Shown here piece by piece: positions 19,501-28,105 of a stretch of DNA of 64,000 nucleotides (position 1 is the first letter of the stretch; the number at the start of each line of letters is the position of its first letter). The DNA is from Roseobacter sp. SK209-2-6 (GTDB lineage Bacteria; Pseudomonadota; Alphaproteobacteria; Rhodobacterales; Rhodobacteraceae). A program made the translations under genes and the position numbers. The notes beneath the pieces were generated by a model, which did no database searches, was not told the origin of the DNA, and worked only from the letters and a program-made list of their open reading frames with translations. The DNA is taken from contig NZ_AAYC01000003.1 of assembly GCF_000169455.1 (NCBI RefSeq), positions 1 through 64,000 of the forward strand, written 5' to 3'.

Positions 19501-20023
19501 GATACAGCCCCGAAATCCCCGCCGCTTCTTCCAGGATGCGACGCCTGGATTTGGGCTTGGCATTGATCAACTCAGAGATCTGCCCCTGCCGCACCAGGGC
19601 GGGCGAATGGGCGCCGGTAGAAGCATCCGCAAAGAGCATCTGCACATCACGGGCGCGAACGTCCTTGCCGTTGGATTTATAGGCACTGCCAGCATCTCGC
19701 GTGATCCTGCGGACAATCTCCAGCTGATCACTGTCATTGAACCCCGAGGGAGCCAGCCGCTCGGAGTTGTCGATCAAGAGATTGACCTCTGCGAAATTGC
19801 GGGCCGAGCGCGACGATGTACCGGCAAAAATCACATCTTCCATGCCGCCACCGCGCATCGCCTTGGCTCGGGTTTCCCCCATGACCCAGCGCAGCGCTTC
19901 CAGCAGGTTCGACTTACCACAGCCATTGGGCCCAACCACACCTGTCAAACCGTCCCCGATGATCAGATCGGTCGGATCAACAAAGCTTTTAAAGCCACTG
20001 AGCCTGAGTTTGGAAAAGCGCAA
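16568..20023 (-). CDS. smc: Chromosome segregation protein SMC
   Basis: SMC is the ATPase of the bacterial condensin that folds and segregates the chromosome. The 1151-residue protein has the full layout: N-terminal Walker A (GPNGCGKSN, 31-39), a long Ala/Glu/Arg coiled coil, a central hinge near residues 500-640, a second coil, and the C-terminal LLSGGEQTLTAMAL signature with Walker B ICVLDEVDAPLDDANV. The only start giving the family N-terminus MRFSKLRLSGFKSF is a TTG preceded by AGGGA. The kleisin partners ScpA and ScpB are not nearby. Confidence 0.97.
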   Translation of the reverse strand: MRFSKLRLSGFKSFVDPTDLIIGDGLTGVVGPNGCGKSNLLEALRWVMGETRAKAMRGGGMEDVIFAGTSSRSARNFAEVNLLIDNSERLAPSGFNDSDQLEIVRRITRDAGSAYKSNGKDVRARDVQMLFADASTGAHSPALVRQGQISELINAKPKSRRRILEEAAGISGLYQRRHEAELKLKNTEQNLLRVDDVVEQLAGQLGQLARQARQAQRYRDIGEKLRLAEGMLLYRRWREADDARLSAEEELTIRVTQAAKAESLSRAAAAKRAEAEEGLPPLREEEAIAAAILQRLSVQRDALGDQEAQARQAIERLVSRIQQLGNDIDRESGLNRDAGETIERLEWEQRELAKASEGHDDKLAEAGELAREAGQILESREDHLTHLNEDVARLSARYQSARRLVEDCQRTLDRAEREGEASAAAQAQAREALEQAEEGFEAAVDAEEEAREAAEMAEEALAAADEARTETQSLESDARAQRSEAEGELGALRAEVTALAKLVERDTAESGQILDELSVAPGYEKALGAALADDLRAPLAAVDGPTGWISLPNYERDAPLPDGVEPLAKHVSGPEALSRRIGQIGLIDGDHARELQPQLLPGQRLVTLEGDIWRWDGFRAWAEDAPSAAALRLEQLNRLEALKQDMERVSAKADGARAAHEMLMRKLEEVSQADQNARQARRVADQRVADAARALSRAEAERNLAEGKLETLGIAVARHSEDAMNARLQLKDAETALADLGDLDAARAAVEDIKQSVEAARITMLTHRSAHDELRREGEARIKRAQQVTKEVSGWRHRLDTAERRIEELAERRETSQEELEDAHAVPAEIAEKREELNEAIEEAQLRKTDATEALVTAEAALRDLVQNEREAERLASEGREARARSEALCEAARETVGHAAERIFEDQHCTPQVLLEQLDVNPEDMPRSEELEAEVNRHKRQRDALGAVNLRAEEDAREIQTEHDELVSEKADLEEAIKTLRSGIASLNREGRERLLTAFEEVNASFANLFTHLFGGGEANLVMVESDDPLDAGLEIMCQPPGKKLSTLSLLSGGEQTLTAMALIFAVFLSNPAPICVLDEVDAPLDDANVTRFCDLLDEMCRQTDTRFLIITHHAVTMARMDRLFGVTMQEKGVSQLVSVDLKKAEALVA

Positions 20024-20130
20024 CGCCTATCCCTGCTGTGATTCTTCTGACCTCCGAGTCGAGCAGCAGAGGGCACAGCCTGTCAACGCTAACTGAAGTG
20101 CCTCTGGACCTATCACCCCGCTGGAACCGC

Positions 20131-20454
20131 TTATTCCTGTGGATAACCAAGGGTAGGCGTGGAAGAGCCGGTACAATTCAGAATTCCCGTCATCAGCGCC
20201 TGATCTCCCAGCACCCCTGAAACCCGGCACCCGCTCACGCTTTCCATTGCCTTAGCTGCCCGCTGCCGCAAAGGCCCAAGGCGGGGGGCATATTCGGGAT
20301 TGATGCGAAGGGCCTCGGCCAAGTTACCCCGCAGACGGACATCAAATGTGCTGCCCTCAATGGTAACGCGCGTTGCGACCTGCCCTTTGAAATGGGGATC
20401 GGGTGTGCTGCAGGCAATCAAGACAGACAGGGGGAGATAGGTAAGAAACCGCAT
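20131..20454 (-). CDS. Small lipoprotein
   Basis: The 107-residue protein has a short signal peptide with a lipobox (SVLIAC), so it is probably lipid-anchored in the envelope. The mature part has two further cysteines (GCRVSG...LNCTG) and a basic central region. The ATG giving MRFLTYLPLS is preferred to an upstream TTG because it yields a proper signal peptide. It lies just upstream of smc on the same strand, but I see no functional connection and recognise no family. Confidence 0.68.
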   Translation of the reverse strand: MRFLTYLPLSVLIACSTPDPHFKGQVATRVTIEGSTFDVRLRGNLAEALRINPEYAPRLGPLRQRAAKAMESVSGCRVSGVLGDQALMTGILNCTGSSTPTLGYPQE

Positions 20455-20518
20455 AGCATCGCCAGAGTTGCTCAACCCTGACGAGAACTCCAGCCTTTTC
20501 TAGCCAAGCCATCCACAT

Positions 20519-21736
20519 CTAGTCAGTCATTTCTTCCCGCAAAAGTAGCCCAAGACGCCTGATACCTTCTATGATGTCACGCTCCGGAAGAGCGGAAAAA
20601 CTCAGCCGCAGCGTGTTGCTGCCGCTGCCATCCGCAAAGAAAGCCTGCCCAGGAACAAAAGCGATGCTGTGGCGCTTCAGTGCCTGCTGTAGCAGGTCTG
20701 CCCCATCCAGACCCCTTGGTAATGTCAGCCAGACAAACATCCCACCTTCGGGGCTGCTCCAGGAAACCCCTTTGGGCATGTGTTCTTTCAAGGCCGTCAG
20801 CATTGCATCCAGACGCGCGCCATAAGCAGCGCGTAGCTTTGCAACATGTCCCTCAAACTCTTGGGAGGCAACCTGGTGTACGGCGATCTGGTTCAGAGTC
20901 GCCGTATGAAGATCAGCGGCCTGCTTCACCAGTACCAGCTGTGCAATGACCGGCTTTGCCGCCACCACCCAGCCCAGGCGCAGACCAGGGGAGAGCGTTT
21001 TGGAGAAAGAACCGCAATAAATGGTCCGGCAATCTTCGATACTTCCTTTGCGCGCGATCTCCAGCGCCAGAACCGGTGGCTGATCCTCTCCCTGATAGCG
21101 CAGCGCCTGGTATGCGCCGTCTTCGATGACCGCGCAGTCCAACTCCTCCGCCAAATTCAAAAGCGCCTGCCGCCCCGCTTGCGGCATGGTCTCACCGGTG
21201 GGATTGGCAAAGTCCGGCGAGAGATAGGCAAACTTCACCCGGCCCCCAGCTTCTTCTGCGGCTTTGGCATAGCTGGCTGCGTCGCGGTTCCCGCCGGAAT
21301 TTAACTGATCATAGTTGGGCTCATAGGCGTTATAAGCGGAAAGCGCGCCGAGATAGGTTGGTGCATTGACCAACGCAGTATCACCCGGAGACAGAAACAG
21401 CTTGCCCAGATAATCCAGGGCCTGCTGCGAACCGGAGGTGATCAGAATATTCTGCGGTGTGCATGATATGCCTAGCTTTGCCATTTCGCCCGCGATCCAC
21501 TCTCTGAGTGGTAGGTACCCCTCACTTACAGAATACTGCAGGGCTGCCGCCTGGTTCTCCGGGGTCAGGGCCCCTTGGAAAGCCTGAGAGAAGGCTGCCG
21601 CCGGGAAAAGCGACGGATCGGGGATACCGCCGGCAAAGGATAGTAGCCCCGGTTGGTCCAGCAGTTTCAAGAGCTCGCGGATTTCCGATGCCGTCATACG
21701 CGAGCTTCGCGTTGCAAATAATTCTTCCAGAAACAT
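20519..21736 (-). CDS. PLP-dependent aminotransferase (2-aminoadipate aminotransferase-like)
   Basis: This 405-residue class I/II aminotransferase is of the LysN/AroH-like type. It shows FAGGIPDPSLFP, TSGSQQALDYLGK, SPDFANPTGETM, the PLP-Asp region VIEDGAYQALRY, and the Schiff-base Lys in CGSFSKTLSPGLRLGW. Such enzymes act on aromatic, branched or 2-aminoadipate substrates; specificity cannot be read here. AGGAG lies eight bases before the ATG, excluding a longer GTG start. It is divergent from a FadR-type regulator, which may control it. Confidence 0.9.
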   Translation of the reverse strand: MFLEELFATRSSRMTASEIRELLKLLDQPGLLSFAGGIPDPSLFPAAAFSQAFQGALTPENQAAALQYSVSEGYLPLREWIAGEMAKLGISCTPQNILITSGSQQALDYLGKLFLSPGDTALVNAPTYLGALSAYNAYEPNYDQLNSGGNRDAASYAKAAEEAGGRVKFAYLSPDFANPTGETMPQAGRQALLNLAEELDCAVIEDGAYQALRYQGEDQPPVLALEIARKGSIEDCRTIYCGSFSKTLSPGLRLGWVVAAKPVIAQLVLVKQAADLHTATLNQIAVHQVASQEFEGHVAKLRAAYGARLDAMLTALKEHMPKGVSWSSPEGGMFVWLTLPRGLDGADLLQQALKRHSIAFVPGQAFFADGSGSNTLRLSFSALPERDIIEGIRRLGLLLREEMTD

Positions 21737-21763
21737 GGTAAGTACTCCTGACCTATCTATCTC

Positions 21764-21801
21764 ACCATAGGTCCATTTCAATAAGAGTCAACATCATTGA
21801 C
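21764..21801. promoter_or_regulatory. Promoter with overlapping dyad between aminotransferase and FadR-type gene
   Basis: On the minus strand TTGACT, 16 bases, then TATGGT form a plausible promoter about 30 bases upstream of the aminotransferase start. The -35 is part of a GTCAA-CATCA-TTGAC inverted repeat (21787-21801), whose other arm is a TTGAC for the opposite direction. This is a possible binding site for the adjacent GntR-family regulator. Confidence 0.4.
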
Positions 21802-21943
21802 CTTTTATTTCACAGAACACCCAATAGGCTTTGCCATTGTTGCGCAATCCTTGTGGCCTTGCTCGCCGCCCGGTCATATGATTTTACCACTTCCATTGGG
21901 TTCCCCACGGCCCGAACAATGAGAAACCCCATCAGAGGCCTCC

Positions 21944-22714
21944 ATGCCGTTTCAGAAGATACAATCCGAAAAGCTCTCTGCCTCTGTTGTGCGCCAGATT
22001 GAGCAGCTGATCCTACGCGGCATCCTCTCTCCCGGAGAGCGCCTCCCGGCAGAGCGAGAGCTGGCTGAAAGGCTGGGCGTTTCACGCCCCTCTCTGCGTG
22101 ATGCAATCGCAGAGTTGCAGGAAGGCGGCCTTCTCACTGCGCGGGCCGGATCAGGTATCTTTGTCGCGGAAGTGCTGGGATCAGCATTCTCACCGGCATT
22201 GATCCGGCTTTTCGCCACCCATGACGAGGCGGTCTTTGACTACCTCAGCTTTCGTCGCGACATGGAAGGCCTGGCAGCAGAACGCGCTGCACAATTCGGC
22301 TCTGATGCGGACTTAGAAGTGATCCAAACCATCTTTGACAAGATGGTTGCAGCGGGCGACCCTGCCCTATCGGATGAAGCCGCCAGTCTGGATGCACAGT
22401 TTCATTCTGCCATCATGGATGCCAGCCATAATGTTATCATGCTGCATATGATGCGCTCCATGTTTGACCTGCTGCACGAGGGGGTGTTCTACAACCGGCG
22501 GATCATGTTCAGTCGTCACACTACCTATGAAGCCTTGCTGGGCCAGCACCGGGCAATCAATGCTGCGCTGCAAGATCGCGATCCTCTTCGCGCCCGCCAA
22601 GCGGTTGAAGACCACCTAGACTATGTGAAGCAATCTCTGATCGATCACCAGCGCAGCGAGCGCAACGCGGAGATTGCAAAACAGCGCCTTGATCACGAAA
22701 AGCAGAAATCCTGA
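21944..22714 (+). CDS. FadR/PdhR-type GntR-family transcriptional regulator
   Basis: The 256-residue regulator has an N-terminal winged helix (LPAERELAERLGVSRPSLRDAI, with EGGLLTARAGSGIFV as the wing) and a C-terminal all-helical FCD ligand domain with metal-type residues (DAQFHSAIMDASHN, HRAINAALQDRDP). The domain usually binds a carboxylate such as lactate, pyruvate or glycolate. It is divergent from the aminotransferase and ends 20 bases from a convergent kinase gene. Confidence 0.9.
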   Translation: MPFQKIQSEKLSASVVRQIEQLILRGILSPGERLPAERELAERLGVSRPSLRDAIAELQEGGLLTARAGSGIFVAEVLGSAFSPALIRLFATHDEAVFDYLSFRRDMEGLAAERAAQFGSDADLEVIQTIFDKMVAAGDPALSDEAASLDAQFHSAIMDASHNVIMLHMMRSMFDLLHEGVFYNRRIMFSRHTTYEALLGQHRAINAALQDRDPLRARQAVEDHLDYVKQSLIDHQRSERNAEIAKQRLDHEKQKS

Positions 22715-22735
22715 GCAGCCTTTGCCGAAACCCGT

Positions 22736-23229
22736 CTATTCCGCACCCTTGCGGATGATTTCATAAAGCGTGCCTTCCGCTTCAGAGGGGCTTTCCCAAA
22801 GGCCCGAGGCCAAGGCAAACACCTCCTCCGATACATGCATCGCATGGGTTTCCCCCTGCTCCCTGTTGCGGCGCTGCACCCTCTGCCAGCGCTCATCTGA
22901 AGGCACTTCAAGCACATGCAGGCGGAACTCAAATCCTGCCTCCTGAATACGCTGGAAAAAACCCACCCGCGCGGCACTCTGCAATAGGCCCAGTTCCAGA
23001 ACCGCATGTTCCTGGTGCGGCAGCAGGTCACGGGTCAGCTCCCAGATCTGCTCCAGACAGCGGGCCTTGCGGGTGCGGTACCAGTCCCAGATCTGGCCGT
23101 CCGGGCGGTCCGGACTGAACAAACGGGCCATCCAATAGTCCAGATTGAGCAGAACTGTCCGGTGCTCACGGGCCAGCCGCAACCCATAGGTGCTCTTCCC
23201 GGCTCCGTCTGGGATTCTATCAAATGCAC
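22736..23229 (-). CDS. P-loop kinase-like ATPase, 5' end apparently damaged
   Basis: The protein has a Walker A (PDGAGKST) followed by LRLAREHRTVLLNLDYWMARLF and a C-terminal half with RRNREQGETH, as in small AAA_33-type P-loop kinases. The reading frame carrying the P-loop has no ATG, GTG or TTG between an upstream stop and a TTG after the P-loop. A GTG in another frame encodes VHLI, the expected first beta-strand, just before the P-loop. One missing base near 23215 would join them. Either the gene is frameshifted, a base was miscalled, or a shorter protein without the P-loop starts at the TTG at 23182. Confidence 0.55.
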
Positions 23230-23273
23230 TATTGCGATAGGGTATGAAGCTGACAGAAACCGGGGCGTGTCAA

Positions 23274-23296
23274 GCCTCCGCTTTGCAAGCAGAGGC
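23274..23296. repeat. Hairpin upstream of CoA-transferase
   Basis: GCCTC and GCTT pair with AAGC and GAGGC around a TGC loop with one mismatch. The hairpin sits between the damaged kinase gene and the CoA-transferase. Its role is unclear. Confidence 0.35.
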
Positions 23297-23442
23297 CACT
23301 CGCAGCTTCCAGAGGACAAAGGTTGGCGAGAACAGTCCATTCTTCGCCGCAATCGAAAAGTACCTTTCCCCAGCGGAAGTCCAGAATACCCTATCAGATC
23401 CGCCGCAAGCGGCGTTTCACAGGACAGGGGGAACCGGGACAC

Positions 23443-25383
23443 ATGAGCCGTATCCGCAACAAGATTACAACCGTTGAACAAGCCATGGCACTGATCCGGG
23501 ACGGGGATGTGGTGACCACCACCGGCTTTGTGCAGAGCTGCATCCCGGAGATGCTGCATGCGGCGCTGGAAAAGCGGTTCCTGGATGAAGGCGCGCCGCG
23601 GGACCTGACCCTGATCATGTGTGCAGGTGCCGGCGACAGTAAGGGGCTGGGCACCGGTCGCCTTTATCATGACGGATTGCTGCGCCGGGTGATCGCCGGC
23701 AATTTCGGGCGCATGCCCAAGGTGGCGCAGGCGGCGCAGGAAGAGAAGATCTGCGGCTATAACCTGCCGCAGGGTGTGATCTCGCAGCTCTATCGCGCCT
23801 GCGCCGCAGGTCAGCCGGGGCTGTTCTCCAAGGTGGGCCTCCATACCTTTGTCGACCCGCGCCACGGCGGCGCCAAGGTCAATAAGCGTACCCAGGAGGA
23901 TATCGTCAAGCGGCACGAAATCGACGGAGAGGAATGGCTGTTCTACAAGGCCACCAAGATCGATGTCGCCTTCATCCGCGGCACCAGCGCTGATCCGGCC
24001 GGCAATGTCAGCATGGAAAAAGAAGCGCTGACCTTGGACTGTCTGGCCCAGGCCATGGCCGCGCATAACAATGGCGGCATTGTCATTGCCCAGGTGGAGC
24101 GCATCGTCGAAGAGGGCTCGATCAAGCCCAAGGAGGTCAAGATTCCCGGCATCCTGGTCGATTGCGTGGTGGTTGCTGACACGCCCGAGATGCACCGGAT
24201 GAACTACGGCGTTCTGCATGATCCGGGCCTCTCCGGCCAGATCCGGGTACCGGTCGAGGGCATGCCAAAAATGCCCCTGGATGCGCGCAAGATCATTGCC
24301 CGCCGGGCGGCCTTTGAGCTGCCCCCCAATGGTGCTGTGAACCTGGGCGTCGGCGCTCCTGACGGGGTCGCGGCCATTGCCAATGAGGAAAAGGTCACCC
24401 CCTACATTACCCTCACAACCGAAGCCGGGGCCGTGGGAGGCGTGCTGGCCGGCGGATCGAGTTTTGGGTCGTCGCGCAACGCGGATGCCATCATCGATCA
24501 GAATCAGATGTTCGACTTTTATGACGGCGGCGGTCTGGACCTCACTTGCCTAGGCATGGCGCAATGCGACCGGGAGGGGAATGTGAACTCCTCCCATTTC
24601 GGCGGCCGCCTCAATGGCTCCGGCGGTTTCATCAATATCTCGCAGAACTCCCGCGCTGTGGTCTTTGCCGGGACATTTACTGCTGGCGGACTGCAGATCG
24701 CAGTCGAGGACGGCAAGTTGCGCATCGTTCAGGAGGGGCGCAACAAGAAATTCGTGCGCTCCATCGATCAGATCACCTTTTCTGGCACCTATGCCTGCAG
24801 CCGGGCCCAGCCGGTGATCTATGTGACCGAACGCTGTGTCTTCCAGCTGACCGCACGCGGGCTGGAGCTGATCGAGGTGGCGCCGGGCATCGACATTGAA
24901 CGCGACATCACCAGCCTAATGGGCTTTAAGCCGATCATCGAGAACGTCATCCCCATGGACCCGCGAATCTTCCGGGATGAACCCATGGGGCTCTTGGATG
25001 ATCTTCTGAATGTGAACCTGCCAAAACGGGTCACCTATGATGCCGGTCGGCACACTCTGTTCCTCAACCTCGAAGGCTGGAGCGTCAAGAAACGCCAGGA
25101 CATCGAAGATCTGGCCCGAGTGCTGGAAGAAACCTTTGCCAAAAGCGGTAAGGGCGTCAGCCTGGTGGTGAACAAGAACGGCTTCCGCGTCGCAGAAGAC
25201 CTGCAGGATGAGTATTCCGCTACGGTTGAGGCCCTGCTGGAGGCAGGCAGCGAGAGCATTGCCCACTACACCACCAGCGCCTTTATGCGCCTGAAAATGC
25301 AGGACACGCTGTCTACCCGAAGCGTGCAACCGCATATCTTTGAAAGCAGCGAAGAAGCGCAGCAGGCGATTTGGGGGTCGTAG
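23443..25383 (+). CDS. Acyl-CoA:acetate/3-ketoacid CoA-transferase, fused subunits
   Basis: This is a family I CoA-transferase with alpha and beta halves in one chain, like YdiF and propionate CoA-transferase, moving CoA between acyl-CoA and a free acid. The first half starts with IRNKITTVEQAMALIRDGD and GFVQSCIPEML. The second carries the catalytic Glu327 in TTEAGAVGG and the GGGLDLTCLG and FAGTFTAGG motifs. The 646 residues exceed the usual 510-540: about 110 extra C-terminal residues (538-646) alternate strands and helices as a separate domain. The ATG used gives the family N-terminus; upstream in-frame codons do not. Confidence 0.9.
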   Translation: MSRIRNKITTVEQAMALIRDGDVVTTTGFVQSCIPEMLHAALEKRFLDEGAPRDLTLIMCAGAGDSKGLGTGRLYHDGLLRRVIAGNFGRMPKVAQAAQEEKICGYNLPQGVISQLYRACAAGQPGLFSKVGLHTFVDPRHGGAKVNKRTQEDIVKRHEIDGEEWLFYKATKIDVAFIRGTSADPAGNVSMEKEALTLDCLAQAMAAHNNGGIVIAQVERIVEEGSIKPKEVKIPGILVDCVVVADTPEMHRMNYGVLHDPGLSGQIRVPVEGMPKMPLDARKIIARRAAFELPPNGAVNLGVGAPDGVAAIANEEKVTPYITLTTEAGAVGGVLAGGSSFGSSRNADAIIDQNQMFDFYDGGGLDLTCLGMAQCDREGNVNSSHFGGRLNGSGGFINISQNSRAVVFAGTFTAGGLQIAVEDGKLRIVQEGRNKKFVRSIDQITFSGTYACSRAQPVIYVTERCVFQLTARGLELIEVAPGIDIERDITSLMGFKPIIENVIPMDPRIFRDEPMGLLDDLLNVNLPKRVTYDAGRHTLFLNLEGWSVKKRQDIEDLARVLEETFAKSGKGVSLVVNKNGFRVAEDLQDEYSATVEALLEAGSESIAHYTTSAFMRLKMQDTLSTRSVQPHIFESSEEAQQAIWGS

Positions 25384-25457
25384 GAAACTAACCAAAGGCT
25401 GAAACGCTTTTTGGAATACATCAGGGCAGCACCTGACCCAGGGCGGGTGCGATAGCG

Positions 25458-25503
25458 CCCTCCCGTGGGAGGGGCCGGGCGCTGCCCGGCCTATCGGCCG
25501 GGT
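25458..25503. repeat. Cluster of GC-rich hairpins
   Basis: Two perfect stems follow each other: CCCTCCC/GGGAGGG with a GT loop, and GGCCGGGC-GCT-GCCCGGCC. A third arm (GGCCGGG) could pair with the second. The GGC-GCT-GCC pattern resembles the hairpin after hmgA and is probably a dispersed intergenic element. The rest of the 368-base gap holds the terminator at its right end and no gene. Confidence 0.55.
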
Positions 25504-25700
25504 GTGGCTTAGCAAGCAAAGCGGTTTGAGTTTTCAGGAACCGGCTCAAGAGCAACCCACTAAAGGGAAGATCGCACGCATTAGGCCCCAGCCCGGACGG
25601 GAGCAAAAGCCGCACGCCATGGGGCGAGCAGACGAGTGCCCGTCACCCTGTGGATGGTGCTCACCTGCTGGGAGGCATAAGGCCTGGAAAGGCTTCAGAC

Positions 25701-25731
25701 AAAGAACCCGGCCAAAAAGGCCGGGTTCTTT
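25701..25731. terminator. Bidirectional terminator between CoA-transferase and atp operon
   Basis: A perfect 13-bp stem (AAAGAACCCGGCC with its complement) closes on an AAAAA loop. Symmetric A/T ends let it stop both convergent transcripts. Confidence 0.85.
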
Positions 25732-25751
25732 GATCTGAGCAGTGCGCCAGC

Positions 25752-26309
25752 TTAGTGCAGCTTGGCGTCTACATCTGCGATGGCGGCGTCGATCAGCTTG
25801 TTTGCCTCAGCCGCGGTCATCTGCTTTGCGATCACTTGATCGGCAGCAGCAACGGCTATGGTGATGGCCTGATCACGTACTTCCTTCACAGCAGAAGCTT
25901 CTGCAGAATCGATCTGCTCTTCAGCAGCTGCGAGGCGGCGGGCGATGGATTTCTCCAGCTCAGCCTTTGCTTCCTCTGCAGCGCGTGCAGCGTCCTCACG
26001 TGCAGATGCAACAATGCTGTCGGCCTGAGCCTGAACTTCTTGTTGCTTGCGCTCGTAATCCGCCAGAACAGTCTGAGCCTCTTCACGCAGGGCGCGGGCT
26101 TCGTCCAGTTCTTTTTGGATGCCGTCAGCACGGTTATCCAGCTGTTTTCCCAGCAAGCTGGGAACTTTGACAAACAGCAGGATGCCAACAAACAGCAGGA
26201 AACCAAGGGCAACAACCAGGTTGGTGTTGGTCAGGCTCATGCCGCCGCCAGCTGCCAGTGCAGGGCTTGCGGTGCCAAGGGTCAGGGCAAGTGCCAGTAC
26301 TGTGCGCAT
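25752..26309 (-). CDS. atpF: F0F1 ATP synthase subunit b
   Basis: Subunit b is part of the peripheral stalk linking F0 and F1. The 185-residue protein begins with a signal-like hydrophobic stretch (VLALALTLGTASPALAAG) and a membrane anchor (LVVALGFLLFVGILLFV). A long charged helix follows (residues 70-180), rich in Ala, Glu and Arg. AAGGA precedes the ATG; longer readings run into atpF'. It ends the minus-strand operon atpI-atpB-atpE-atpF'-atpF. Confidence 0.95.
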   Translation of the reverse strand: MRTVLALALTLGTASPALAAGGGMSLTNTNLVVALGFLLFVGILLFVKVPSLLGKQLDNRADGIQKELDEARALREEAQTVLADYERKQQEVQAQADSIVASAREDAARAAEEAKAELEKSIARRLAAAEEQIDSAEASAVKEVRDQAITIAVAAADQVIAKQMTAAEANKLIDAAIADVDAKLH

Positions 26310-26313
26310 GTCC

Positions 26314-26850
26314 TTATCCTTTCGTCCGTTCGGCAACCGCAGCTGCGATCGCTTTTGCATCTGCCTTGCCACCAAGAGCAGCGACCAGAGCTTCAGCGGT
26401 ATCCGCTGCAACTTCTTTCACGCTTTCCAGCGCGCCTGCCTTGATTTCAGCGATAGCTTTTTCAGACTCAGCCGCTTTTGCAGAGATCTGTTCATCAGCC
26501 TTGGCAATTGCTTCGTTCAGGTCAGCCTGAATTTCAGCGCGGGTCTCGCCAGCGATACGCTGAGCTTCCGCCCGTGCATCTGCCAGAGCCTTGTTATAAG
26601 CATTTTCGGCCTCAACTGCCTTGGCTTTCAGATCTTCAGCCGCCGCGAGGTCGTTGGTGATGGTCCCCTGACGCTCTGCCAGAACCGCAGCGATGCGGGG
26701 CAGTGCGACACGCGACAGAATAAAGTAGATCGCGACCAGCGCGACAGCCAGCCAGAAGATCTGGTTCCCGAAGGTCGAGAAGTCCAGCTGCGGCATGCCC
26801 GGAGCAGATTCGGCGGCGCCGTGAGCTGCGTCTTGTGTATTTGATGCCAT
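26314..26850 (-). CDS. atpX: F0F1 ATP synthase subunit b'
   Basis: This is the second, divergent b-type stalk subunit found in photosynthetic bacteria and their alphaproteobacterial relatives, forming a b/b' heterodimer. The 178-residue protein has an Ala/Pro-rich N-terminus, one membrane helix ([18 protein letters not shown]), and a long Ala/Glu/Lys coiled helix. AAGGAG precedes the ATG, and only four bases separate it from atpF. Its presence supports a Rhodobacterales origin. Confidence 0.95.
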   Translation of the reverse strand: MASNTQDAAHGAAESAPGMPQLDFSTFGNQIFWLAVALVAIYFILSRVALPRIAAVLAERQGTITNDLAAAEDLKAKAVEAENAYNKALADARAEAQRIAGETRAEIQADLNEAIAKADEQISAKAAESEKAIAEIKAGALESVKEVAADTAEALVAALGGKADAKAIAAAVAERTKG

Positions 26851-26938
26851 GTCGTTCTCCTTGGGAACTTGCCGTTACACCGGGCAGTACTGGCAGATGC
26901 CGTACTGCCCGGCCGTAAGGATAAAGTGTCCTAAGGTC

Positions 26939-27175
26939 TTAGACTGCGAACATCAGCAGCAGAGCAACCAGGAACGAGAAGATGCCCAGGGCTTCTGCAA
27001 AGGCGATGCCGATGAAGAGGGTTGCAGTCTGACCAGCAGCTGCGGATGGGTTGCGCAGAGCGCCTGCCAGGAAGTTGCCGGCTACGTGGCCCACACCGAT
27101 TGCGGCTGCGCCGGAACCGATTGCTGCCAGGCCTGCGCCGATGAACTGACCGAGTTGTGCGATATCGCCTTCCAT
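26939..27175 (-). CDS. atpE: F0F1 ATP synthase subunit c
   Basis: This is the proteolipid of the rotating c-ring. The 78-residue hairpin has helix 1 (glycine-rich, [17 protein letters not shown]), the polar loop RNP at 41-43, and helix 2 with the proton-binding Glu61 in [12 protein letters not shown] precedes the ATG; a longer N-terminal reading is not needed. Confidence 0.97.
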   Translation of the reverse strand: MEGDIAQLGQFIGAGLAAIGSGAAAIGVGHVAGNFLAGALRNPSAAAGQTATLFIGIAFAEALGIFSFLVALLLMFAV

Positions 27176-27264
27176 GGGTTTTCTCCTTACGATGGAATGT
27201 GGTGATTTCAGGTCTGGGTGAACCAAGCGCGGCTCACCCGGTAACTTGTTGTGCTATCCTGGCC

Positions 27265-28065
27265 TTAGTGGCTCGGGTGCAGTGCGTCCTTCAGATACAC
27301 GCAGGTCAGGATGGTGAAGACATAGGCCTGGATGAAGGCCACCAGAACTTCGAGTGCATAGACTGCGGTGATGGCAAAGATCGGCAGGAAGCTGAACAGG
27401 CCCAGGGCTGCAGCAAAACCGGCGAACACTTTCAGAACCGCGTGGCCCGCCATGACGTTGCCTGCCAGACGAATGCTGTGGCTTACGGGGCGGACGAAGT
27501 AAGAGATCAGCTCGATCACGGCCAGGATCGGACGCAGGGCCAGAGGCGCGCTGGAAACCCAGAACAGACCGAGGAAACCAGCACCGTTCTTCACGAAACC
27601 AACGATGGTCACGGTGAAGAAGACCAGAGCCGCCAGAACCGCGGTCACGGCGATGTGCGAGGTGGTGGTGAAGGAGCCGGGGATCAGACCCAGGAAGTTG
27701 GCCATCAGAATGAACATGAACAGGGTCATGATATAGGGGAAGAATTTGACGCCGTCCTTGCCAGCAACATCTTCAACCATCTTGTAAATAAAGCCATAGG
27801 CCAGTTCAGCAATCGACTGCGCGCGGCCGGGAACGATGGCGCGGCGCGAGGAGCCCATGACCATCAGAGCAAAGACTGCCGCAACGGCCAGTGCGAGCCA
27901 GACTGTAACATTGGTGATCGCAAACATGCTGACGTTGTCGCTGGTGTAGGAGCTCACCTCGAACTGATCCATCGGATGGATCGCCAGGCCCGCGTGCTCT
28001 GGTGCAAAAATCACGCCGGACACCAATACCAGTGCCAGTGCTACGTAAAAGAACAGCTTGCCCAT
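27265..28065 (-). CDS. atpB: F0F1 ATP synthase subunit a
   Basis: Subunit a forms the proton half-channels beside the c-ring. The 266-residue polytopic protein contains the essential Arg in [13 protein letters not shown] and the family's HPMDQFEV start of the conserved region. It ends with [14 protein letters not shown]. The N-terminus used adds one hydrophobic segment before HPMDQF; a start closer to that motif is possible, though AGGAG is found upstream of the longer form. Confidence 0.95.
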   Translation of the reverse strand: MGKLFFYVALALVLVSGVIFAPEHAGLAIHPMDQFEVSSYTSDNVSMFAITNVTVWLALAVAAVFALMVMGSSRRAIVPGRAQSIAELAYGFIYKMVEDVAGKDGVKFFPYIMTLFMFILMANFLGLIPGSFTTTSHIAVTAVLAALVFFTVTIVGFVKNGAGFLGLFWVSSAPLALRPILAVIELISYFVRPVSHSIRLAGNVMAGHAVLKVFAGFAAALGLFSFLPIFAITAVYALEVLVAFIQAYVFTILTCVYLKDALHPSH

Positions 28066-28105
28066 CGTTCCGCTTCTCCTGTCGCCGGGTGAATGATCAT
28101 GAGGA

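Noticed and set aside
23035-24219. A 394-residue minus-strand frame opposite the CoA-transferase
   Set aside because: It mirrors the codon structure of a strong coding gene, has no family features and no ribosome-binding site; it is a GC-rich antisense shadow.
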